Origin: Mesostigma viride
Taxonomy: Eukaryota; Streptophyta; Mesostigmatophyceae; Mesostigmatales; Mesostigmataceae
NCBI GenBank assembly: GCA_009746045.1
Contig: RPFO01002048.1
Coordinates: forward strand, 309,001 to 373,000
Direction: 5' to 3'
DNA length: 64,000 nt
Under the pieces are notes generated by a model that ran no database searches, was not told the origin of the DNA, and saw nothing but the letters and a program-made list of their open reading frames with translations. Below are positions 36,261-46,870 of this stretch, piece by piece. The position numbers and the translations under genes are program-made. Every line of letters begins with the position of its first letter. Within the stretch, counting starts at the first letter, position 1.

Positions 36261-38204
36261 CGGTTTAGCCGAGAGTCCGGGCGTTCGGAATGAATAAACT
36301 TGTGTTAAGAAGTCGAAACACCATGGAAATACCAAGCATGGTGCCGCAGCAGACCCGAGTCTTGACGTAATAATATGTATGCCGGTTTCCAGGGTTTCCG
36401 CATGAAAGTTGGGTGAGAAACTGGAAAAAAAAACTACGTTTCCTTTGCCCCAGTACCTCAACAAACTCGTAGAAACCTAATTATCAACCTTTGAACGCAT
36501 CATCATGGTCGTGCCACCCTACAGCCACTGAAATTCGCGCGAAAACTGGCGAGATCTACCTGCCGCAATCGCCGTCGTCTTCACCTTCGTCCCGCGAAAA
36601 TGCCTGATTTCAGTGGTACATATTTGTTTGCAGCTGTCACAAAAAAAATACCAAAAATACCAGGATTTTTTCTTGAATACTACGAGATGTTTCTGACCTA
36701 TGTTGAAAGTTTCAGACCAAAAATCGCATGTTTAATAGGTTTGCCACGTGTCAGATTACAACGCGATACATCGCGTTCTAACCCTACAACGCGATGTATC
36801 GCGTTGTAAAAAAACACGGGTTAAATTAGACATTGTGCGAAAGGTAGCTGGTCAGCTCCACACGCACCACCTAGTATACATGACTAGGGCCTCAGAGCCC
36901 ATCATACACAACAAGAAGAAAGGGATCTGCCTGTAGCTTCCTTCACTCTTCTTTAGGTGCAGTACGCTGCCCTAACAGAACAGACCCCAATAGACTAGAC
37001 CATCATGTAGTGGAAAAAATTGCCTATATCAAGGAGACAACCAGCGCAGGCCAGAAATCGGGAGAATCCGGACCATGGTAGCTCGAGCCTGCCGTTATCT
37101 TTTCCGCGTTTTCGAGTCGTTCAGGATGATGAAGATGAATGGTGATGGAAATGTGTATCCTTGTGCATTGAAATTATGGCTGGCTTACGTGTACAGCGAC
37201 TAGATGACCTAGACGGTGGGGCCGGAAACAGCATGCTTGATCAGGGCGTGTGTTTCGAGCCTAACTGGCCGGGAGTGTCTAGTGGTGAGCACCATTGCTG
37301 CGATCGCTCTCCCACCATTTACGAGGAAATACCCGCAAATGGAAAACCACTGAAAAGGTCTAGCTAGTCAGTCATCACGTTAGCCATGCCATGATTCCAA
37401 ACGTCCAAGAACTGCACACGGTGCAAAGGCAAAAAGCCGGAGGATAGCACTTTCAAATGTGCGGCGGGAACCAAAAGCCCGCGGATGCCAGAAAACATCG
37501 TGTTGCGGCAGCGATTGCCTATATGTCCAGAAAGCCAAAAAGAATCTAAAAACATTCTGATTTGGCACGCCGCAAAGGTGAAAACCATTTGCGTTCAGTG
37601 CCGGTCCGCGGAAAACGCGGAAAAACGCTATCTGCAAATGAATCCAGGCCGGAATCGAACTGGGGACCTCTCGCACCAATTTTGCTGACTATAGGACGGA
37701 CGTCTCCGGATCCTAAGGCATCGCCAACTGACACCTACAGTCATCCGCAAAAGTTCTCCTTTCCGGGGAGTGATGCAAGCCTTTCGGATTTGGTACTAGA
37801 TAAATCATTCGAGATCTGTGTGTAGGAGTACTACACACGTGTCTGCACTCAAGACTTGTTCAGTCTCGAACCTCTCTAAAAACATTGTTCAGAATGGTTA
37901 GAACATGAGCTTTTTGGTGTTTTACGGTAACAGACCCTACTAAAACCGTATTATACAACGTACTCCGTATGATACATTGTAGTGATAGTACGCAATCGGA
38001 CCGCACTGGAACGTACCTATCTCTGCAACTGTTGTACAAATAACGTAAGACGAGCGTCGCAGCAAGCTCATGAAACATGACTCGTCCCAGAAGCCTGTAA
38101 TGAGATGCTTCTGTAAGGAGTACAGCAAACGCACATTGGTTACTGCAAACAACTGATGCCACCTTAACTACTGTTGAAACTTTGTTGCTGTTGTCTGAAA
38201 GTCA
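36261..38204. other. intergenic stretch, one palindromic hairpin, no gene recognised
   Basis: Unique, moderately AT-rich DNA. It contains the inverted repeat at 36756-36809 and, at about 37640-37700 on the - strand, a tRNA-like fragment (GGTGCGAGAGGTCCCCAGTTCGATTCC) whose T-stem does not pair. No convincing coding frame is seen. Confidence 0.5.
36756..36809. repeat. 22-bp perfect inverted repeat, each arm itself near-palindromic
   Basis: Arms 36756-36777 and 36788-36809 are exact complements with a 10-base loop. Each arm contains AACGCGAT-(AC/GT)-ATCGCGTT, self-complementary apart from its central dinucleotide. A poly(A) run follows directly. It could extrude as a cruciform or be a tandem binding site. 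Confidence 0.85.
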
Positions 38205-38304
38205 ATGCTAGGAAGCATGAAAAAAAGCTGACACCCTGATGTCACACGAGAAACAAAGGGCCGTCAACAAGAGCCTGATGCACAGCCAGCCTCGCGCCAA
38301 AGAT

Positions 38305-40659
38305 TTATGCATCCTTCTGGGCATCAGCAAACTGGTTAAAGCGGCAGTCGGCGGCGAAAATGCTTGTTGTGGCATAGTCGGCAGCATTGGCGTCTGGCGT
38401 CGGAAACTTGCCACTAGGGCCGAACGATTGGCCAAGGACACCGTGTACCACGCTGGTGGCGTTGAACTGCATCACCTGCAGGTTAAGAAAGTTCTTGCCC
38501 GGTCCAGCGCCAGCCTCCCAAAAGGCTGCACGCACCACCTCCACAGCTATCGCCACCACATCGGGAACCACAATGGTCACGCGGGTCTTTTTGCGAGAAA
38601 TCGTGACACCCGAGGGCAACTTTCTGATGGCATCACGGCCCAGCAACGGCTCCCCATTAACAGCCAGGGAGCCCAGAGCTGTCGCGTAGGTGACATCGGC
38701 ACTCAGAGTGGTGTCAACCAGGATGCGGTCATTGCCGTGCATGACGGCCACCTGGTCCATCCAGGTGCGAGCATCAGCCTGGGATGAGGCAAGAGCGTTG
38801 CCAGCGGTGGCACCCATGAAGCGAGCATTCACCTCGAGATGCTTGTCTGTCACGATGCAGTAGCTCTGGCCCATCATGCCGTTGAAGTCAAACTTTTCAC
38901 CTGAAAGTGTGGTGAAGTGGGGGTCCGACGTGCCGACAGCCAGGGCGAGAATCGCTGCCTGCAGGCTCAGGACATCCGTCACCTGTGCCAAGGAGCCAAA
39001 CTGGAGATTCAACCAGGATTGGAAAACCGGCAATGTGAGCACGTCCAGCACGGAGTTGCCCTCCAGACTAGTGGCCACGTGCACTCTCACCTCAAGGAGG
39101 AACTGCTGCGGGTCCAACTGCTGCAGCAGCTGCCTGCGGCGGGCGCCATAGTATTGCACACTGCCTCCAATCGCGCACCGGGGTATGAAGGGCAGAAAGC
39201 CTGACGAGATGGCATTCAGAATGGGCAGGAGGTCCAAGTATGCACTAGTGCACTGGTCCAGCGCGATAATGGTGGACACGAGCACAACGGTCTCCTTGAC
39301 ACAGGCGGCGGGCACACTGGCCACCAAGCCATCTGCGCTCTCTAGAAATTCACACACTGGGTTGAGAGTGTTGCAGAGGCCAAAGTCTTGGCTGCCAGGG
39401 GCCGGATCCAGATCAATGCAGAAAGGGTGCGTATTATTGCAGAACATGTCAATCTCGGTGATGGTGTCTGGGTTGAACTGCGTGGTGTAATCCAACTGCG
39501 GGAGGTTGTCAATGCACTCGCCGCAGAAGCTGCCAAAGCCTGTGTCCTCCACGCCAGTGAGTGTGGTAGGAAAGAGAAGATCGGCGCAGAAGGGTCTTCG
39601 CTCGCTACAGCCATAATCCGGAGGCGGGAGCGTCTCTCCCTGAATTGCAAGGGTATAGTTATTTTCACACGCAAAGCACCTTGGCTCCGACTTCAAGATG
39701 GCCGCAGCAAAAGGAAACTCGGCCAAACCCAACGAGAACCTCGTGGAAACGCACAAAGGCTTGTCTGCGGTGCACCCAGCCGCGGCCAATCTCACAATCG
39801 GGATATTTCCGAACGGGTCAATGGGATAAGGCAAGCACTCTGCACACCCGATTCCGACCATGCCTCTTAAATTGGGCACAAATGGAATTGGATACGGCGG
39901 GATGCAGACAGGTTTCTCAATGCTGCAGCCTTCGTCGATGCCCACCGCCACACTGTCGTAGCAGTCTGAGCAGTATAAGCCGAAGCCGTTGTCTCCGTCA
40001 TTTACCAAATCCACAAATTTATAAAACTCGTCTGGGAACAAGGGAATGTCAAAGCAGTAGGGTTTCACAGACGAGCAGCCCACGTCCACGTTGGTGCCTA
40101 CTGCAGAATCCAGGCACACTGCGCAATTTGACAGGGGTAAGTCTACAGGACTTAAGATGCTCTGGCCTTCCATTAAGCTGGCTGTGCTGTCGCTGCCCGT
40201 GTAGCAGATATATCCATCTTTGTATTCACGTGCAGAAAACGCAGAGAATAAACTGTCGCCATTCTCACAGCCGAGGTCCACCCCGGCTCCATCGGCCGAG
40301 TCGATGCAGGCGGTGCAATTTACGCCCTCATTGAAATCACCGTCGCTTGTGTCATGTTGTTGGTCATAGCAAATAGGGGTAAGAGGGTTGCAGCCGTAAT
40401 CCGTGGCATTGCCAGCGGCGCTGTCCAGGCAGACTGCACAAAAGTCAAACGGGCCACCGCCATCCCCCTGCTGAGCCGCAGAGCGGGGCGTGTCTTGGTA
40501 GCAGAAGGGGTAATCTGGGTAGCATCCTGTGTCCACGCCATCCACGGAGTCATCGGTGCAGCCGCCGGCTGCCGCGGGAACAGCAGCTGAGCTGTTGCCT
40601 ATAGCGGCCGCCAGGACAACGGCGATGAGGGTGACCAGCCGACCACGCGGCATCGACAT
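38305..40659 (-). CDS. secreted Cys-rich protein with C-terminal Root_cap-like domain
   Basis: 784 codons, no intron, starting at the ATG at 40659. A signal peptide (basic MPRGR then LVTLIAVVLAAAIGNSSAA, cleavage near residue 25) directs secretion. Residues about 33-430 hold eight repeats of the form CxxC-x(5-30)-GC-x(4-6)-P-x-C, for example CAVCLDSAAGNATDYGCNPL. A spacer with three or four further Cys follows. Residues about 573-745 read GTSDPHFTTLSGEKFDFNG ... YCIVTDKHLEVNARFMG ... TWMDQVAVMHG ... VHGVLGQSFG. This matches the order of conserved blocks in plant Root_cap/LEA-like proteins, which are themselves distantly like VWD domains. It is likely an extracellular matrix or cell-wall protein. 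It is the only apparently intact non-mobile gene that lies wholly within the window. Exact function unknown. Confidence 0.8.
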   Translation of the reverse strand: MSMPRGRLVTLIAVVLAAAIGNSSAAVPAAAGGCTDDSVDGVDTGCYPDYPFCYQDTPRSAAQQGDGGGPFDFCAVCLDSAAGNATDYGCNPLTPICYDQQHDTSDGDFNEGVNCTACIDSADGAGVDLGCENGDSLFSAFSAREYKDGYICYTGSDSTASLMEGQSILSPVDLPLSNCAVCLDSAVGTNVDVGCSSVKPYCFDIPLFPDEFYKFVDLVNDGDNGFGLYCSDCYDSVAVGIDEGCSIEKPVCIPPYPIPFVPNLRGMVGIGCAECLPYPIDPFGNIPIVRLAAAGCTADKPLCVSTRFSLGLAEFPFAAAILKSEPRCFACENNYTLAIQGETLPPPDYGCSERRPFCADLLFPTTLTGVEDTGFGSFCGECIDNLPQLDYTTQFNPDTITEIDMFCNNTHPFCIDLDPAPGSQDFGLCNTLNPVCEFLESADGLVASVPAACVKETVVLVSTIIALDQCTSAYLDLLPILNAISSGFLPFIPRCAIGGSVQYYGARRRQLLQQLDPQQFLLEVRVHVATSLEGNSVLDVLTLPVFQSWLNLQFGSLAQVTDVLSLQAAILALAVGTSDPHFTTLSGEKFDFNGMMGQSYCIVTDKHLEVNARFMGATAGNALASSQADARTWMDQVAVMHGNDRILVDTTLSADVTYATALGSLAVNGEPLLGRDAIRKLPSGVTISRKKTRVTIVVPDVVAIAVEVVRAAFWEAGAGPGKNFLNLQVMQFNATSVVHGVLGQSFGPSGKFPTPDANAADYATTSIFAADCRFNQFADAQKDA

Positions 40660-42323
40660 CGACCGTGGGGAGGGCGAATGGCCGCGTCTCCTTCGTAGGG
40701 CCGGGAGACCCCACGCCTTCAGTCTCGACTGAAGATGGCGAAGCCAAGCACGGTATTAGACCCGGTGATAAAGCCCGCTGGCCGCCTCACGCGAGTCTCG
40801 GTGCTTTGCGACCAATTGTGGTGGTCCAACACCTAACGATATTCCCATTATTATTGGTTAATAAAAAATCCGATGAAAGGCGACGCCGCCATGACGACAT
40901 ATGTTTAGATAGTTGCTGTACTGCATGCGCAATCCGATGTGCATCCGGAAAGTATCCATGCCGTACTTATATCTGGTAATGTGTAAGGCAGTCACGTGGG
41001 AAAAAACAACAACAACAATAACGCAGTCCAAGTCAAACAACAACAACAAGTACGCGGCAATGATGCTGACAAATTACCGTTCCCTTTCGTTACGGTCGTT
41101 ACCTAATCGTTATCCCTACATGTTCGTTACGTATCCCAACAACAAGGCATAACGTGTCTATTAATTAATTGCAGCTCATTAAATGCTCTGCATGTTCACA
41201 TCAGCTGCTACCGTACACCCCCAGTCTCACGTTTAAGATTCTCAGGACAAGTTTTGCGGGCTTCGCCCGCGACATTAGAGCTTGTACTTTTTGTGGCCGG
41301 TCCCCGGCCAGGGAGCCCCGGCTAGGGAGATGTGAGTCACCACGTACCTCCGTCGAGTGCCAAGTGGCGCTAGTCCCGCCAAGGAGCGCGCGCTAGCTTT
41401 AGAGTTTCGACCACAAGATTCATGGAGTGGCAAAAGGGTGAAGGAAAAAAATCTGACATGTAATGGGGGAGCTCTATGAAGGCTCGAACCTGGTACGTCC
41501 CGAATAATCGTACCTAAGATGAGCTGTGCCTTGGCGCCTGAAGTCTACGTAAGCAACTTATTGTGAAGTTTAACAATATGTACATTACTACATAGGGACA
41601 AACTGCGCAACCGCGCAGTGGACGGAGCTCGCGAACTACTTGCAGAGTTCAAGCTCCAGATTGACTGCTACCCCTGCACGGGAGCGCGATGCGCGCGGGG
41701 ATGAGTGACCTCGCCAACCCCGCAGACAGAAGGGAAAAATCGCTTACAGGCGGTGGAGCAGAGGAAAATCCACGTGTGAGCTTCCGGCGCGTTTGTAACG
41801 GGATTTCGCCAACAGAAAGTTTGGTCCAACAGCCCAAAAGTTTGCGACGGTTATATCTGGAGCTCGCAAACACAGGACATCGCAGAGTTTGGCTCCTGGC
41901 GCAATCTGGGCATACGGACCTCTGCCAAATGGCTCATCTGGATGTAACGCACAAAAACCCTCATAATATGGACGCCGTGGTTTGACCTTTTCGTGATTGG
42001 TCGCAACGAAATTTCGCGCAGCTCATTCGTCAAGCGGACTGTAAGTCGCGCCGCTGAGTGGCTGGAGCCGAAAGCCGTTCGAAAGAGTGTTAGCTAAAAT
42101 TGTGCCAGGGCTGCGTTTTACAAATTTTAGTATATATGTTGATCACGAGACCCTGGATTTTGAAATTTCAGGTTTAAGACCGCAGGGCTGGTTTTGGGCA
42201 AAACGGTCTTAAAGTTGGTACAAAAAGCTGCCAAGTTCCGGCCAGTGCCCAGTGTACAGACCACGAGCATCCGTATTGATATTTTTTTTTCGGGGAAATG
42301 GGCAGGGGGGCAGGGGGGGTGGA
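40660..42323. other. intergenic stretch, no gene recognised
   Basis: It includes the 5' flank of the secreted-protein gene, an (AAC)n-like tract at 41005-41050 and a short GC hairpin GCGGGC-TTC-GCCCGC near 41258. A C/G-homopolymer region at 42290-42320 borders the LINE. I see no supported coding frame, and no TATA-like box close to the secreted gene. Confidence 0.45.
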
Positions 42324-42626
42324 AAAAAACAAGAAATTTTTCGGGGAAATGGGTATATTTATTAGCCAGTTATGGACCAAAGAGGTGAGAGGGGAAATGA
42401 GTATCAGCGAATCCTAATGAAGGTGGGCACACACACGTGTGGCGGTGACAGGTGAAAGGCTAATAGGGCGCGTTATTAGACCAGGGAAGCCATTGGACCT
42501 GAGTAATGTCGCCATGAGGCATACTGGTGAATACCTGATTACGGCCCAGTAGATCATGAAAAAGCTGGAGCGGGCTGGGCTTGTCGTTATTGGGCCCTGG
42601 GTCCCACACCCTGTGTTGTTCCTGAG

Positions 42627-45600
42627 CTAACAGCCAGTAGCGGCGCATAGCCGCATTCCATAGGTATATATAAAGCGCCGGACTACGCCGCCGCGGGTAT
42701 ACTCCTCGCGGACCTTAAAGACTGTCTCGTTGCGTATGGTCCAGATCGCGTATAGCATAGTAGTGCGTAGCCATATCCATTCTGCTTGGGAAACTGAAAG
42801 CTCGGTCCCTGGTGTGCCAGCAATACCGAAAATGATGGTACGCACGCTAATTGGGAGAGTGGGTGGCGATGCCGTCCATGCGGCCCAGATGTTAATGAGC
42901 CACGTCCAAACCCCAGGGAGATTACAGTAAAGAAACCTGTGCTCAATGGTTTCACTAGGGTGCGTGCACAGGCATGATGCATCATGACCAAAACGCTCGT
43001 GGAGCGTAGCGCAGACCCCTATCGCCCTATGCATCAAAAGATGTTGTACATCAGTGGCCCTGCGGTCCACGAGAGGGTGGTCTACCGCCAGGGTAATCAT
43101 CTTAACCCAAGTGTAGCCCGGCCAATGTATTCCCCAGCGGGCTCGGCCCGGATGGGGCTGATGGTACGTATGCAACAAGATATCATAACCCCAATCTGCG
43201 GTGTACTCAAAGATACATTTGCTGGTTCTGATGTCCCCCTTGGTTAAGACCCATCCAAATTCAACCGGGTCCAGATGTAGTAGATCGAGCCGTGTGTTGC
43301 CCACGTGTAGCCATGTAATGCTCTCAACCGGGGATAATGGGTCCGGCTGGATCATGCAAGATCTTGGCACAGACCATGGGACTACGCGTATGCGGTGACA
43401 CTGGGAAGCTGGCGTGTACGCATATAAGGTGGATAGTTGATACAGACACCCATTGTGGCCAGAAATAGCTTCCAGCAGTTGTAGTTGGAGCCCCTCATGT
43501 GGCAGAACCGTCACGACTAAACCCTTGCACGCAGGCGTGACTCCGTCGGCGTAGAAGCTAACCCAGTCGCCGGTTATAATTGGCTTGCGTGGGGCAGTCA
43601 TCAATGCATGCCACGCAGCTGGTATCGCACTTATAAGAGTTTGCCACGCTTGCAGGGAGGGCATGTGGGAGACCCAAGTGCTGACCTCGTCGTAGCTGAG
43701 CCGTCGATACGTAGCGCCGTGCCCCAGGTAGAGGTCCAGCACCCTGACAATCGGCGGTGACGCGCGCAGAAAGCCATCATACGGGTTGTGTCCGTGGAGA
43801 GTGCCGAGGGGCTTGTTAGTAGCGTCTGTGATTAAGTCATTAAAAAAGAGTGGCTGCCGTGCCACCTCCTCTCGAGTAGTAGGAAAGACTAGGCGACCCG
43901 GCTTGAGCTTATTGTAACCTGTCCATATGCGCTGCCAGTACCATGGGAGTCCTTTGTACGAAATAAGGGTGCTGCCCAGTATGCCCGCCCCCAGTTGCCA
44001 CGAGGTGCCACTAGCATGGGTGGAAAGAGAGGCTAGCGTTTCACGTGCAAGCATGCAGCCAGGGTGTGTGTTAACTCCCATAAAAACGGATATCACTTGT
44101 TTAGCATACAGCGACCACAGACGCCATTGTATGTTGTGGAGCCCGAGGCCCCCGTGCACCCATGACATGAAGGACATCTCTCTGTTGATCCATCCGTGGA
44201 CCGTGTGGGAGATTAAGCCTTTCTGTTTCCAGACAAAATTGCTGCCAAGGCGTTGGATGAGCTGTGTGGTGGCATCATTGGGTGGGTGTGCTTGGCAATA
44301 ATACAAGACCTTAGAGAACAACAGTTGGTTGACGATCAGGGTTCGCCCTCGTAGGCTCATGCGGTGGACGGCCCCCCAGCGCCCTGCGGTAAGGAGAACA
44401 CCTGCAAGCTTGCCCACGTGGTTGGTTTCATCATACATGAAAGAACGTTGTTCAGCCAAGCGTCCCTCGGGTGTGCAGCCGATGGGACAATTGTGCAAAA
44501 GGTGGTGATCCCCCGGCTTGACCCAGGTCACAGCCAGGTTGGGGAGGGCGTAGCGTAGGGTGTTGGTTTTGCCGATATGCAGTCCCGTGGACTTGAGCAC
44601 ATTGCATCGTTGTTGTGTGGCAACAGAATAGGTAGTGATATTATCCATGACAGCATGCACTTCAGGCAGAGAGATACAAACATTTGTTGTGTCATCCACA
44701 TAAGCCGTTTGGAATATACCTTTACCGTTACCTGTCGGGAAGCCCCGAATGCGAGGATCGTTCTGGTGTAGCCAGTAGAGTCCTGCGTGGGCCAGGAGAA
44801 ATAGAATAGGGGACATGCAATCTCCTTGTGGTAGCGATCGTGAGCTAGCGCCGGTCGCTGACTTGTGTCCGTCTATTAGTAAATACCAAGCCAGGGATTT
44901 GATCATACCCATAATGACGGTCATGAGTTGTGGGCCAAATCCTAGTGCGGTTAGAATGTGTTCTAGGTATTCCCAGCACATACGGTCAAAGGCTTTTTCA
45001 AAATCCCAGAACAATATGAAACCCTCTATATCGTCGCGCCAGGCTTTTTCCACAATGTCCATGATGAGGGTAATGCTGTCGTTGATGTGGAGATTGGCCC
45101 TAAAGCCCACTTGCTCCGGACCAATGAGGAAGTCTAGGACGGTGTATAAGCGTCGTTGGATTATTTTACTGATGATTTTGTACGCTACCGTAAGGAGACG
45201 GATTGGGCGGTAGTTTTTCCATAGAGTCTTGTCTCCTTTTTTGTACAGTAAGATAAGCGCAGATTCAGCCCATCTGCCGCTCACCTTACCGTGCCGCCAA
45301 ATTTCAAGAATACATTCGTAAAAATCTATGTGTAGAAGGGACCAGAACGTTTTCCAGAATTCAATAGGCAGACCGTCGACCCCGGGGGCGCTACCGGTTT
45401 TGATGTGTTCCATAGCTGTGGTGGCCTCTTCCATGGAGGGGATTTGATCGAGTTCCTGCTGTTGAGCTGGTGTAAGGCGACGGGGAATGGCATGTAGGAT
45501 TTTTTGCATGGCGGCAGATGAGTCAGGATGGGGTTCGTTTAGAAAGAGAGCTGAGTAGTAACGGTGACCACTCTGTAGTATGGAGGTGATGTCTCGGTGG

Positions 45601-46868
45601 CTGCCGTGTTCGTCTTGGATTTCCGTGATAGAGGAGTGAGCTTTAGGGGTAGGAATCAGAGCAAAGAACTCTTTGGTCATTCTTTCTCCTACCTGGTGCC
45701 ACCACAGATTTTCTGAGTCTAGTGCTAATGTGTGACGCTCGAAACGTAGTTTGTCGAGTTCGGTCTGAGCTCTTTGAAGTTTTGTTAGTTCCGATTGATA
45801 CAGGGTAGGCTTCGCTTGGAGTTTATTCACTATGCGTTGGTAGTACCGATAGTCCTGTCCTTTCTGGCGGCGGATATTTTGTGAATACAGTTGGGAAAAT
45901 TCTAGAATGTTAGCTAGGCCCTCCTGCATCCAGCTGCAGCAGTCGGTGTAGCTACCCTTGCTGGCTCTCCACGACTGCCAGCGTGTCATGATCTCAAAGT
46001 AGTACTTATCGTCCGCGAGTAGGTGTTTGTTTAAGCGGGGAATGCCGGGGCCCCGGGCGGAGTTGGTGTGATGGGCAAGGGTAACGATGAGTGGGTAGTG
46101 ATCAGAAAAATTAACAGAACGGTCGACCGATGCGTAGCAAACTAGGTCCGCCCATGCGGGTGTGATGTAGATTTTATCAAGACGACGAGTAGTGCGTACA
46201 TTTAAACGTGTGGCCAGCCAAGTGGGCCCGTGGTCTCGTGAGCGGATGACATCCTGTAAGTTCAGGTCCATGATCTGTTTACTGAAGGCCGCTGTGCGTA
46301 TAGGGGGGTGTTCATCCAGGTCTATATTGAAATCGCCCATCAACACAATTTCGAACCCCTGTGAGATAAGGTCAGCGGCCATTTTGAAAAGGGAAGGGTA
46401 GAATGAGGCTTGATCCGTTGGCTCGGTTGGGGCATATACACTAATAATGTATCCCTTATTTCCTGCCCATGTAATAGACTGCCGCGTCCAACGGCCCTGC
46501 CATCTAGCCTCCGCTGTGTCGGTAGCTATAGCCCAGTCCTGGCATGTCAGCGTGGGGTTGGGAGGTTTACGGTATTGAATGAGGGCAGTGCCCCCTTGTG
46601 TACCGCGTGCCCATGCCCAACGGTGAACTGTCCTAGGTGCAAGTGCTCTAGCAGCTCTAAGGGCTGTGCGTGTGGCAGCTTCTTGGATTTTATGTTCCTG
46701 CAGTCCTATCCAAATTTCATGCGAGGGGCCCACGTAACGCTCGAGCAAGTTGTGCAACGCATTCGCTAACTCTCGGGTGCGGGGTATACGTTGTCCCTGC
46801 CCTGCTGTGTTTGTTCCGTATGTGTTCAGCCCCCTGACATTCCACGTTACTAGTGTGAGCTGGCTCAT
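42627..46868 (-). CDS. LINE ORF2: endonuclease-reverse transcriptase
   Basis: 1413 codons, uninterrupted. The N-terminal APE-type endonuclease carries LVTWNVRGL (5-13), IGLQEHK, YAPTEP, MGDFNIDL, DKIYITP and FSDHYPL (catalytic D-H near 230). The RT has LILLYKKGDKTLWKNYRPI, GPEQVGFR, FWDFEKAFD, LPQGDCMSPILF and the catalytic YVDD at about 720. A C-terminal Cys/His cluster, CLCTHPSETIEHRFLYC (about 1300-1316), matches the CCHC motif of L1-clade ORF2 proteins. It nicks target DNA and primes reverse transcription on it. It starts three bases after the ORF1 TAG (TAGCCATGA), suggesting stop-restart translation. All catalytic residues appear present, so it may be a functional enzyme. Confidence 0.92.
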   Translation of the reverse strand: MSQLTLVTWNVRGLNTYGTNTAGQGQRIPRTRELANALHNLLERYVGPSHEIWIGLQEHKIQEAATRTALRAARALAPRTVHRWAWARGTQGGTALIQYRKPPNPTLTCQDWAIATDTAEARWQGRWTRQSITWAGNKGYIISVYAPTEPTDQASFYPSLFKMAADLISQGFEIVLMGDFNIDLDEHPPIRTAAFSKQIMDLNLQDVIRSRDHGPTWLATRLNVRTTRRLDKIYITPAWADLVCYASVDRSVNFSDHYPLIVTLAHHTNSARGPGIPRLNKHLLADDKYYFEIMTRWQSWRASKGSYTDCCSWMQEGLANILEFSQLYSQNIRRQKGQDYRYYQRIVNKLQAKPTLYQSELTKLQRAQTELDKLRFERHTLALDSENLWWHQVGERMTKEFFALIPTPKAHSSITEIQDEHGSHRDITSILQSGHRYYSALFLNEPHPDSSAAMQKILHAIPRRLTPAQQQELDQIPSMEEATTAMEHIKTGSAPGVDGLPIEFWKTFWSLLHIDFYECILEIWRHGKVSGRWAESALILLYKKGDKTLWKNYRPIRLLTVAYKIISKIIQRRLYTVLDFLIGPEQVGFRANLHINDSITLIMDIVEKAWRDDIEGFILFWDFEKAFDRMCWEYLEHILTALGFGPQLMTVIMGMIKSLAWYLLIDGHKSATGASSRSLPQGDCMSPILFLLAHAGLYWLHQNDPRIRGFPTGNGKGIFQTAYVDDTTNVCISLPEVHAVMDNITTYSVATQQRCNVLKSTGLHIGKTNTLRYALPNLAVTWVKPGDHHLLHNCPIGCTPEGRLAEQRSFMYDETNHVGKLAGVLLTAGRWGAVHRMSLRGRTLIVNQLLFSKVLYYCQAHPPNDATTQLIQRLGSNFVWKQKGLISHTVHGWINREMSFMSWVHGGLGLHNIQWRLWSLYAKQVISVFMGVNTHPGCMLARETLASLSTHASGTSWQLGAGILGSTLISYKGLPWYWQRIWTGYNKLKPGRLVFPTTREEVARQPLFFNDLITDATNKPLGTLHGHNPYDGFLRASPPIVRVLDLYLGHGATYRRLSYDEVSTWVSHMPSLQAWQTLISAIPAAWHALMTAPRKPIITGDWVSFYADGVTPACKGLVVTVLPHEGLQLQLLEAISGHNGCLYQLSTLYAYTPASQCHRIRVVPWSVPRSCMIQPDPLSPVESITWLHVGNTRLDLLHLDPVEFGWVLTKGDIRTSKCIFEYTADWGYDILLHTYHQPHPGRARWGIHWPGYTWVKMITLAVDHPLVDRRATDVQHLLMHRAIGVCATLHERFGHDASCLCTHPSETIEHRFLYCNLPGVWTWLINIWAAWTASPPTLPISVRTIIFGIAGTPGTELSVSQAEWIWLRTTMLYAIWTIRNETVFKVREEYTRGGVVRRFIYTYGMRLCAATGC

Positions 46869-46870
46869 GG

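Noticed and set aside
37640-37705. tRNA gene on the - strand (GGTGCGAGAGGTCCCCAGTTCGATTCCGG)
   Set aside because: It contains a B-box-like motif and resembles part of tRNA-Pro, but the T-stem does not pair and no acceptor stem can be formed. At most it is a tRNA-derived remnant.
41470-41550. Second tRNA-like segment (AGGTTCGAGCC on the - strand)
   Set aside because: No acceptor or anticodon stem could be built around it.
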